Assembly (NCBI GenBank): GCA_035380245.1 | Contig: DAOSXA010000001.1 | Coordinates: 1,060,716-1,124,715, forward strand | DNA from: Candidatus Zixiibacteriota bacterium | GTDB lineage: Bacteria; Zixibacteria; MSB-5A5; GN15; FEB-12 | Length of the DNA stretch: 64,000 bases | Direction: 5' to 3' | Shown here: in pieces, positions 17,498 through 25,415 of the stretch | Layout of the letters: each line of letters begins with the position of its first letter | How positions within the stretch are numbered: position 1 is the stretch's first letter | The notes under the pieces: model-generated | Told to the model about the DNA's origin: nothing | Databases searched by the model: none | Seen by the model: the letters and a program-made list of their open reading frames with translations, nothing else | Translations under genes and position numbers: made by a program

Positions 17498-20400
17498 ATG
17501 GTGTTATCGCTAAAGATCAGAATCGCAATACTCATCCTGGTGTTTGCACTCTGTGACTCCGCTAGGTCTCAAACCAATGAATACCGAGTTATTCTAGAAT
17601 CGGTCCAAGGTGAGACGCTGCCGGGAACTGTAAATCCTGATCTCGTCAGGTTTGTACTGAAATACCAGACGCCATCAAGCGGCGCGATTGTTACAAATTG
17701 CTCTAACTCATTCAAGATCTACTCGCCAGACGGGGTGATTTGGAGTCCAGTACGTTACGATACAACCAACATCAACTGGGCATCGATGTTTCAGATGATC
17801 TCTGTCTATGACCATTCGCTTGATGGCGCAGGCTCCGACACGATCGCGTTGGTGGGCCTTAATCTGTGGCCCGGTATGGGGCTCCCTACGGGATTTGACC
17901 AACTGGTTTTCTTCGCTGAGGTGGAGATCAGTGATTCATACGTGGGTCAGACGATCTGCATAGATTCATGTACCTGGAATGGTTCTGATGATGGTTGGAT
18001 GTGGGAGTTGGAGAGCGGAGGCAGCATTGAACCGGATTGGCAAGGGCCTTACTGCTTCACAATTGGTGAGTGCCTGTCTGCTGATGATGCGGACGGTGAT
18101 GGCTTCGTCGATGACTGCGATTACTGTCCGGGTGACCCGAATAACGACTACGATGCCGATCTGGTTTGTGCGGATGTCGATAACTGCCCGAACCAGTTCA
18201 ATCCCGACCAAAACGACTCGGATAGCGATGGAATTGGTGACGCCTGTGAGGCGCTCACCGACACAGACAGCGATGGGATTCCCGACAATGTAGACAACTG
18301 TCCCGGTGTAGCTAATCCTGACCAATCAAACAACGACACGGATGAGTTTGGTGACGCATGTGACAACTGTCCACTACTTACTAATCCCGATCAGTCTGAC
18401 AGTGATAGTGACGGCTATGGCGATGCCTGTGACAATTGCGTTTTGATCGAGAATCCCGGACAAGAAGACACTGACAGCGATCTGCATGGCGACGCCTGCG
18501 ATAATTGCCAAAGTGTGTGGAATCCGGATCAGGCTGATTGGAATACCGACGGGATCGGGGATGCCTGCGATCCAGACGGCGATGGTGTTCTATCCGATGG
18601 GGACGCCAGCGGGGACCCGTACGATAACCCGTGCACCGGAGGGAGTACAACCAACTGCGATGACAATTGTTCGGACGTTGCAAACCCGGATCAAGCTGAT
18701 GCGAACTCCAACGGAGTAGGCGATGAGTGTGATCCGTGCGAGGGTCTCTACCACGACAACGACAGTGATGGCCTCTGCAGTGATGTAGACAACTGCCCGG
18801 AAGCATACAACCCTTACCAAGAGGATGAAGATTCTGATGGGGTCGGTGATGCCTGTGACAATTGTCCGTATGCCTTCAACCCAGATCAGGCTGACCAAGA
18901 TAGTGACCAAGTGGGTGACGAATGTGACAATTGTTCATATGACTTCAATCCTGATCAGATAGACAGTGATGGTGACAATATTGGAGATGCATGCGATCCA
19001 GGAAATGTTCTTTTCGAATCAATCCCACACTCAGGACTAGCACCCCTGACTATACTGTTCGTGAACTACTCTCAACCAGCTGATCCGAATTGGACATTGA
19101 CGTTCGATTGGGATTTCGGAGACGGTGAATCGAGTCATGAGGTGAACCCAGTTCACACCTATCAGTCAGCGGGTCATTATGACATTACCCTGACTGCGTC
19201 ATATGACCAACACTCACAATCCAATTCGTATTCTCTGCCCGTTATGAGTGGCGTGAATGATTTTGTCTTTGGTGGAAGCTATCAGGCCATGGAGTTTCAA
19301 AGCCTCGTTGAGGCTCAATCAGGATGGTCCGTTGAGTATTACTGGGACTTTGGAGACGGTACACCGATACAGTGGAGCGCGACTTCGTTGGTATCACACT
19401 GTTATGCTAATCCGGGTTTCTATGTAGTTTGTGCAACTACGTCCATAGAATATTCGGGCTCCTTTCCAGGTTGGTCATCAGTATGCAAGGGTGTGTATGC
19501 CCAGAGCGGCGGAAGCGGTACGTTACTGAAATGTGATTTCTCGGCTAATCCGACCGCCGGTCCGGTAGAAACCACAGTTCAATTCACGGATGAGAGCGAA
19601 GGTTCACCCGATTCCTGGGATTGGGACTTCGGAGACGGCGGTTCCAGCAGCGATCAAGCTCCGCAGCATTTGTACAGCGCACCCGGCCGATATGACGTTA
19701 CTCTAACGATTCACAGCGGAACTGCCACCGACCAAATGTCGAAACCATCATACATATATATCGATGAACCGTTAGCAGATCTTGAGGTGGCTGGGTTCAA
19801 TACGACTGCCAGACGCGGATTCAACTTCGAATACGTTCTTGAATTAACAAATATAGGAACAATGTCAGCGGAAAACTGCGTGCTTTCGTTTACACCTCCG
19901 AACGTCTTGGGAGTCAATGTCATAGACGCACACTTGGTTTACCAGGCCACAGGTATGGAGTATACCGGATACACCTTGTCGGGTAACGATTTGCTATTTG
20001 TGTTAGGTCCGGTTGAGCCAACTCCATTCGCAGGGATTATCTTCGTTGTAGAGTGCTCAATCGACGGCAGCGTGGCCTTGGGTACTGAGCTGCGCGCCAC
20101 TCTATCGGTGGTATCATCCACTGAAGAGACTGACTTAGAAAACAACCAGGTAACAATCATCGACACAGTCGTTGGTTCTATGGACCCGAACGACAAGACA
20201 GCGTCGCCGCACGGCGATGGGCCGCTGTGTGAAATAGAAGGTGACCAGCAATTGCACTATCTCATTCAGTTTGAGAACAAGGTGGAAGCAACCGCTGAAG
20301 CAATCTACGTGCTGATTCTGGACACACTCGACAGCGATCTTGACTGGAGCACATTGGCCTTTGGACCCACGAGCCATTCGGATGTTTGCACTTACGATTT

Positions 20401-20854
20401 CGATCCATACAGTGGCGTGATTACTTGGTTTTTTGACAGTATATGGTTAGCGCCCAATGTGACGCCGCCTGAAGGAGAGGGATACGTCTCTTACTCGATA
20501 AAACCAAGAAATGGTCTGGAAGCAGGAACTCAGATAACAAACTCTGCGTGGATTCGCTTCGACTTCAACGAGTGGTTGCATGCACCAGAGAATGGAGAAC
20601 CGTTGCTCCGGACGATCAGTTATCCAACATGCTGTAAACTACGTGGTGATATCAATAACGATGGTACTGGTCCTGACATAACGGACTTAGTCTATCTCGT
20701 GGCCTATATGTTCCAAAGTGGACCGGAGCCGCCATGTCTACCGGCAGCCAACGTAGACGGTAGCAGCAGTAGCGATGTCCCTGATATAGCAGACTTGGTC
20801 TATCTGGTTGCATACATGTTCCAGGGTGGACCAATACCGGTTGCATGCCAGTAG
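17498..20854 (+). CDS. secreted thrombospondin-3 / PKD / DPNDK-domain protein with dockerin-like pair
   Basis: 1118 residues from the ATG at 17498, 7 bp after GGAGGA; signal peptide up to ARSQ. Order: N-terminal module (about 25-180); some twelve thrombospondin type-3 calcium repeats (about 185-500, DNCPxxxNPDQxDSDxDGxGDAC); three PKD domains (WDFGDGES, WDFGDGTP, WDFGDGGS; about 510-750); a DUF11-like domain (about 755-880); a DPNDK domain (about 885-1040); and the dockerin-like pair DINNDGTGPDITDLVYLV and a longer VDGSSSSDVPDIADLVYLV. Strongly calcium-binding and probably displayed at the surface. It is the only gene of a segment bracketed by a hemW 3'-end duplication. Base composition and codon choice look less GC-rich than neighbours, suggesting transfer. 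Confidence 0.88.
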   Translation: MVLSLKIRIAILILVFALCDSARSQTNEYRVILESVQGETLPGTVNPDLVRFVLKYQTPSSGAIVTNCSNSFKIYSPDGVIWSPVRYDTTNINWASMFQMISVYDHSLDGAGSDTIALVGLNLWPGMGLPTGFDQLVFFAEVEISDSYVGQTICIDSCTWNGSDDGWMWELESGGSIEPDWQGPYCFTIGECLSADDADGDGFVDDCDYCPGDPNNDYDADLVCADVDNCPNQFNPDQNDSDSDGIGDACEALTDTDSDGIPDNVDNCPGVANPDQSNNDTDEFGDACDNCPLLTNPDQSDSDSDGYGDACDNCVLIENPGQEDTDSDLHGDACDNCQSVWNPDQADWNTDGIGDACDPDGDGVLSDGDASGDPYDNPCTGGSTTNCDDNCSDVANPDQADANSNGVGDECDPCEGLYHDNDSDGLCSDVDNCPEAYNPYQEDEDSDGVGDACDNCPYAFNPDQADQDSDQVGDECDNCSYDFNPDQIDSDGDNIGDACDPGNVLFESIPHSGLAPLTILFVNYSQPADPNWTLTFDWDFGDGESSHEVNPVHTYQSAGHYDITLTASYDQHSQSNSYSLPVMSGVNDFVFGGSYQAMEFQSLVEAQSGWSVEYYWDFGDGTPIQWSATSLVSHCYANPGFYVVCATTSIEYSGSFPGWSSVCKGVYAQSGGSGTLLKCDFSANPTAGPVETTVQFTDESEGSPDSWDWDFGDGGSSSDQAPQHLYSAPGRYDVTLTIHSGTATDQMSKPSYIYIDEPLADLEVAGFNTTARRGFNFEYVLELTNIGTMSAENCVLSFTPPNVLGVNVIDAHLVYQATGMEYTGYTLSGNDLLFVLGPVEPTPFAGIIFVVECSIDGSVALGTELRATLSVVSSTEETDLENNQVTIIDTVVGSMDPNDKTASPHGDGPLCEIEGDQQLHYLIQFENKVEATAEAIYVLILDTLDSDLDWSTLAFGPTSHSDVCTYDFDPYSGVITWFFDSIWLAPNVTPPEGEGYVSYSIKPRNGLEAGTQITNSAWIRFDFNEWLHAPENGEPLLRTISYPTCCKLRGDINNDGTGPDITDLVYLVAYMFQSGPEPPCLPAANVDGSSSSDVPDIADLVYLVAYMFQGGPIPVACQ

Positions 20855-20909
20855 CCATGCTGCGGTAGCATACACAACGAGACTGATGATTCTGTGGTTC
20901 AGGAGCCGC

Positions 20910-21052
20910 TATCGCTCGCGACCCGTTTGTCGCGTAAGACGATGGCGGCGCTGATCGAGTCGGGGCATCTGATCGAGGACGACGAGGCTGTGCGCCTGAC
21001 CGAGGTGGGCATCTGCCTCGCCGACGAGATTACCCGACAGTTGTTGGGGTAA
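20910..21052 (+). pseudogene. orphan 3' fragment of hemW
   Basis: In frame with the HemW C-terminus (about 47 residues, ending at the same TAA) but with no start or upstream body. Two of the four substitutions change residues (Val to Met, Val to Ala); two are silent. Confidence 0.9.
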
Positions 21053-21090
21053 GTGAGTGAGATCGCCTACCAAATCCTGCGCGTCACACT
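20910..21090 (+). repeat. 181-bp direct duplication, copy 2
   Basis: Partner of 16688-16868. Its right end is followed by a GGTGGCCCGCCCGTCCACGG palindrome and then the element at 21170. Confidence 0.95.
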
Positions 21091-21169
21091 ATTCCGTCCG
21101 GTGGCCCGCCCGTCCACGGGTGGGATATATCTGAAAGCTTCGGACAAAGGTGCCCCACCCCTCGGGGAT

Positions 21170-21311
21170 TGTTGACAAACCTCAATCGCGGCGGAGACAA
21201 GCCCCGCCGCTACGCGTTAAAGAGCCCTAACCTCGCGTAGCGGGCGGCCTTGTGTCGCCCGCATTACAGATGTGTTTTTTACTGAATATCCGAGTGTATG
21301 ACTTTTCAACA
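21170..21311. repeat. MITE-like element with inverted ends, full copy
   Basis: 142 bp. Ends TGTTGACAAA and CTTTTCAACA are near-perfect inverses. The interior has two stem-loops (GCGGCGG/CCGCCGC and GCGGGCG/CGCCCGC) and the string CCTAACCTCGCGTAGCGGGC shared with the copies at 34217, 47876 and 51879. No coding potential. Confidence 0.85.
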
Positions 21312-21379
21312 TACCCCAATAGATGGGACACCTTAGCAGACCGACGGAACGAGATCGCCCGCCGCTCACCTGAATCACG

Positions 21380-23317
21380 TCACCAGGAACAGGCTGGTTC
21401 GGGGCCGCTCTGGAACATGTAGGTTACGAGGTACACCAAATCGGCAATGTCCGGACCGGCGCCGGAGCCGTCAATATCGGCCGTAACCAACGCCGGCGGC
21501 TCGGGACCGGCCTGAAACATGTAAGTCACCAGATAGACGAGATCGGCAATGTCCGGGCCGGCGCCGCTCAAATTGATGTCCCCGCAGATGTATCCGTAGT
21601 CCACGGTGTAGGCATACACGGCTGTATTAGGCGCAGACGGCGGGTCGCTTTCGACTGCTGCTGACTTGGTTTCGACTTGAATATAGTAAGAGACCTCAGT
21701 GCCGCCGCTGAATGGCGGAAGCGCAACGGCGAAAATTGAATCTTCTGCCGCCCCGTCGTCGTGCAGGCCGTCATCGAACATCGTTTCGGATATGAACCCG
21801 CTACCCGCATCGTAAATTACTTCCACCGACGCTATGTCGTCGTCGGACCAGACCCTGGATGAAATCACCACTGAATCATTGTATTGGGGAATCTCCGGGT
21901 TGTGTGATGTCTCCGCGATAGTTGCCAGATAGCCTTCAATAGGCGCTTTGGGGGTAAGGTCATGACCGACCAATCCCGGATAGTCGGGGGCATATCGATG
22001 ACAGCGAAACACATCGAGACCGTTTCCGGCCGGATCTCCCTGATCGAGAATGCCGTAAATTGATATGGGATTTTGATACTGCCAGACGATCGTGCCGTCG
22101 CTCGTGACCTCAAAGAACCAACCCGGTCGCCCGCAGCAGACCAGGGTGTTGCCGTTCGGCAGCCGTTGACATCCGGAGATGGTCGGCGAGTAGAAATCAG
22201 TCGGCGTGTCGGCGGCGAATATCAGGATCGAGCTGTCCGGCTCATACTCAGCGCCGGGGCTCGGTTGAGGATAGGCGCCGTCAATTCCGACAGGGGTGAT
22301 AATCTCCTCGATCGAAGAATACTGCGACGAAGGTCGTTCCCAACCATTGTTAAAAAGCAGGATGTGTCCCTCGCCCTCCAGACCCGATGCGATCCAATGG
22401 ACGTTGTGCGGGCCGAATAGCTTACGGTCGTCAATTGTACCCGCGCCGTAACAAAGGGGATTGCCCCAGCGATAGATAATATCGCCGCCCATGTTGGAGT
22501 TGCCTCCGCTATGTCCGGCCGCCTCCGCCGTTGTCGTGGAGTGGTCGACGACCCAGAACTCACTGAAATGACGCGAGCTTATCACTACCTGATCCAGCGC
22601 TTCATTGTAGGCAACGGCATTGGTGTGAAGCCAATCGGCCGTGGTGTTGGGAGCATAATTGATGTCCAGCAATTCGGGATGGTCGGCAACCACGCCAAAA
22701 TTGTCCCCGGAGGCATCATGATCCTGTATGAGGTGATCCCAGGAATGCCACTCCCAGACAATCTCGCCGCTCTCCGGACCGGTGGGATGTATCTCTACCA
22801 CATAGTCGGCCCTGATTATGTCGCGCGACATCAATAACGTGTCGCGTCCTGCCTGAATTGCCTCCGCCTTGGTAAACAGCTCGTTGGCCAGGAGGAGGAC
22901 ATTGCCGTTCGGCATTGGTTCAATATCGTGATGCTGTAGATAAGCGGACGTGTAGTAGACAAACGACCAGACAACTGTGCCGTCCCAGTCGATCTCCTGA
23001 ATAGTACGACCGACTGTGCCAAAGTTGCTGACCGTCTTTGCCCCGCGCAACAGATGTCCGTTGGGGAGGAGGTAGACTTCTGAGGAAGGACTGACATTCA
23101 TGTCCCAGGAATGAACGACACGGCCGTAGTTATCGATCAGGTATATATCCGGTGTCTGTAAAGGCGCCAGCAATGTGTAGCCCGTGAAGGAGGCTTTTTC
23201 ATCATACTGCAAGAGCCCCACCGTTTGCTCACGGGCCAGTCCGGTCTGCTGGAAGACCATCGAAATAAACACAACAAGAATGAAAACTCGAACCGGATGT
23301 CTCAGTGAGCATGGCAT
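21380..23317 (-). CDS. secreted arylsulfotransferase-like protein with dockerin-like pair
   Basis: 645 residues from the ATG at 23317, preceded by GAGAGG and opening a signal peptide (VFILVVFISMVFQQTGLA); a longer frame from 23449 is less likely. The body is a beta-propeller of the ASST family: IDNYGRVVHSWDM, HHDIEPMPNGNVLLL, WLHTNAVAYNEALDQV, SSRHFSEFWVVDHS, FGPHNVHWI and RLPNGNTLVCCGRPGWFFEV. Known ASST enzymes move sulfate between phenolic compounds in the periplasm. The histidines at HHDI, LHTN and PHN fit, but activity is inferred. An Ig-like domain (about 500-575) and two 13-residue dockerin loops (DINLSGAGPDIADLVYLV, DIDGSGAGPDIADLVYLV) follow. Confidence 0.82.
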   Translation of the reverse strand: MPCSLRHPVRVFILVVFISMVFQQTGLAREQTVGLLQYDEKASFTGYTLLAPLQTPDIYLIDNYGRVVHSWDMNVSPSSEVYLLPNGHLLRGAKTVSNFGTVGRTIQEIDWDGTVVWSFVYYTSAYLQHHDIEPMPNGNVLLLANELFTKAEAIQAGRDTLLMSRDIIRADYVVEIHPTGPESGEIVWEWHSWDHLIQDHDASGDNFGVVADHPELLDINYAPNTTADWLHTNAVAYNEALDQVVISSRHFSEFWVVDHSTTTAEAAGHSGGNSNMGGDIIYRWGNPLCYGAGTIDDRKLFGPHNVHWIASGLEGEGHILLFNNGWERPSSQYSSIEEIITPVGIDGAYPQPSPGAEYEPDSSILIFAADTPTDFYSPTISGCQRLPNGNTLVCCGRPGWFFEVTSDGTIVWQYQNPISIYGILDQGDPAGNGLDVFRCHRYAPDYPGLVGHDLTPKAPIEGYLATIAETSHNPEIPQYNDSVVISSRVWSDDDIASVEVIYDAGSGFISETMFDDGLHDDGAAEDSIFAVALPPFSGGTEVSYYIQVETKSAAVESDPPSAPNTAVYAYTVDYGYICGDINLSGAGPDIADLVYLVTYMFQAGPEPPALVTADIDGSGAGPDIADLVYLVTYMFQSGPEPACSW

Positions 23318-23690
23318 AAATACAATCCTCTCATTTGATTTAAACGCACAGGTGCCATGCCGTTTGGTGTTGTTCAGGATGTACCGAGAAATCGGTGAGA
23401 GCAGTATACCTGAAAACTCTAACGGAGACTCATCGGATAGGAACTTCAAAAAACAGCATCTGTACCTCTCTACATATCTATTGTACGCAATTTCCGTCGA
23501 ATTGTCAATGTAACGGTGCGACTGGTAACGGTTCGCAGGTCAGATCGCTTGTATGCAACCTGACCTGTTCAAGATGTATTTGCTATTATTCCGGAGCGGA
23601 CAAGTCTATGAGTCGTCGGGACCACGACGGTGAAAGGGTTCTGATAAAGTAAGAGACTGAAATCACAGAGATTCTCGCCTGCAGGTTCTA
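23318..23690. other. gene-free spacer with one imperfect hairpin
   Basis: 373 bp between two minus-strand genes. CAGGTCA (23536-23542) faces TGACCTG (23561-23567), with GCAACCTGACC in the right arm as in the 4614 palindrome. Otherwise nothing recognised. Confidence 0.45.
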
Positions 23691-24407
23691 TCAGAACGCT
23701 ACCGCGATGCCGATATGCAAACGCAACATGTCAGTCCTGGACTTGATCAGGTCATAGGTGACCGTACCGTTTTCACGGGCAATGGAACCTTTTTTCAGGT
23801 ATTCCGCCTCGCCGCCAAGGACATATCGCAAACCGGCATCGAGCATAATCGTAATCGGTTTGCCTTCATCGGCGGATCTATTGAAGATCGGCACCATGAC
23901 GCCACCGCCAAAACCGTAAGCGAACACGGCGTCGTCCTGATTGGTCGTGGAGGCAATATCCTCCGAGGGCTCATCGGCGTCTTTGATCGAGGTCTCAGTG
24001 AAGAGATAGTTGAGACCGATCAACGCGTCACCGTAGGGACGAATCGGTCCATTGGGAATGCGGCCTCGGAAAATCAGGAAGCCCTGCACGAGATTGTTGG
24101 AAGTTTCGACCTCCACGGTGACATCGGGGATAGTGGTCGAGAAGGGCTCACGTCGGGATTCGTTGCCGTAATTCATCCAGCCGACTTCCAGTCCGATTCC
24201 GAACGGTGAATGATCCGGGGCGAAAAAAATCTGCCCGCCGAGACCGTAAGCGTTGCGGTCGATCTGATCGTCGAAATCTCCCTGTGGGAAGCCGGCGTTG
24301 AAATGTACGCCGCCAAGGAAGTTCTGAGTTGCACCGGCTGAGCCGGTGATCATAGCTGTCACAAACAGGGCAAAGACAGCCGACTTTATCAAAGATGTTG
24401 GACGCAT
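23691..24407 (-). CDS. outer-membrane beta-barrel protein
   Basis: 238 residues from the ATG at 24407, behind GGAGAGAGAG; the signal peptide (SAVFALFVTAMITGSAGA) starts directly. The mature part alternates in the way of an 8-stranded porin-like barrel: FLGGVHFNAGFPQGDF, YGLGGQIFFAP, FGIGLEVGWMNYG, NLVQGFLIFRGRI, YGDALIGLNYLF and FAYGFGGGVMVPIF, and it ends in LRLHIGIAVAF with the terminal Phe typical of BAM substrates. Role unknown. It is on the minus strand, upstream of the arylsulfotransferase-like gene with a 373-bp gap. Confidence 0.78.
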   Translation of the reverse strand: MRPTSLIKSAVFALFVTAMITGSAGATQNFLGGVHFNAGFPQGDFDDQIDRNAYGLGGQIFFAPDHSPFGIGLEVGWMNYGNESRREPFSTTIPDVTVEVETSNNLVQGFLIFRGRIPNGPIRPYGDALIGLNYLFTETSIKDADEPSEDIASTTNQDDAVFAYGFGGGVMVPIFNRSADEGKPITIMLDAGLRYVLGGEAEYLKKGSIARENGTVTYDLIKSRTDMLRLHIGIAVAF

Positions 24408-24785
24408 GTATTCTCTCTCTCCGGTAAGACGGTTAGTCATGGACAAAACGCGACAGAAATAGAAAAGTTTCGTTTTTTTTGCTGCCGCAACTAAAACTAT
24501 ATACAACCGGGGCTGTGACATTTCGTTTGATAACTATCTGCCTCTGAGGATGTATTGAAATGGCTTTTCACAGTGTATGGAAATCCTTCTGCTGTTGTCA
24601 TGGGGGAACTTCTTTTTCAACGGTTCTCAGCAAGGCGGATGCCTGGCAACGGATCAATGCGCCACGCAGTTATATGAATGCCGTTGTTGATAAAAAGGGA
24701 CTTGCAATTGAGTATTATTGATCATAGAATGATTGAAAAACTCCGAGTCATATAGCTAGAGAGACCGATTTACATCACAAAATAC

Positions 24786-24986
24786 AGGGGCACGGTTCCC
24801 CTCCCCCTGTGCCCCTAAGGGCCCTCCGGTTAGAGCAAGCCGGAGGGCTCGCCTGTCCTGTTACCTATAAATATATTGGGGAAAAAGGAAATCCGGCAAT
24901 GTGAGCACAAACATCGCCGGGTTCGTAAAAAATAGGTCGTGGGAAGGGTCCCCTTCCGGGGCCCCTCCCGGAACCCCTATCCCACG
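24786..24986. other. cluster of three stable GC-rich hairpins, possible structured RNA
   Basis: Within a 1-kb gene-free region (24408-25415). Hairpin 1: AGGGGCAC (24786-24793) with GTGCCCCT (24809-24816). Hairpin 2: GCCCTCCGG (24821-24829) with CCGGAGGGC (24840-24848). Hairpin 3: CGTGGGA (24938-24944) with TCCCACG (24980-24986), enclosing TTCCGGG/CCCGGAA (24954-24973). The pieces are separated by AT-rich DNA (TATAAATATATT at 24866). The strand is unknown. It matched no tRNA, tmRNA, SRP, RNase P or riboswitch core that I could recognise. Confidence 0.5.
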
Positions 24987-25415
24987 AACCAAGCCTAGGA
25001 TTTTGAAGCGACACCCCTTTCGGCGCCCGGTGACACTTCCCTGGCTCGTCGGAATCGAACAGAAGCAGACAGAGCCCCCCGTGTCGTCAGACTCTCAGCA
25101 CTACTTCTGAGCAATTGGCTATGCTTTCAACGGCGGTTCGCATGGTGAGTTGCCGGCAGAGTTCCCCTCCTGACCCGGACGATGCGACGCCAGAACTTGC
25201 ACAGCTAGTTCGTCCCAGACAAGTGTATTGCAAGCGATGTGCCCAAATCCGACTATTGAGGCAACATTGCATGAGTCGCTGCATGCTGTTGGGAGTCAAT
25301 CAACTAATATGTCGGGAAAGACAACGATGAAACGGCCGTTACGAAAAAAAGCGTCCAGCAGCAAGACGGTGCGTCTAAGATCTGGACGGTCTCCGAAGTG
25401 TGATCGGGCAAGTTG
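24987..25415. other. rest of the gene-free region
   Basis: 429 bp downstream of the minus-strand regulator's stop. No credible gene, repeat or terminator was recognised. Confidence 0.35.

Noticed and set aside
24786..25050. tmRNA, RNase P RNA, SRP RNA or riboswitch
   Set aside because: The conserved cores of these RNAs were not found on either strand; a GTTCGATTCC string near 25050 (minus) has no pairing T-stem.
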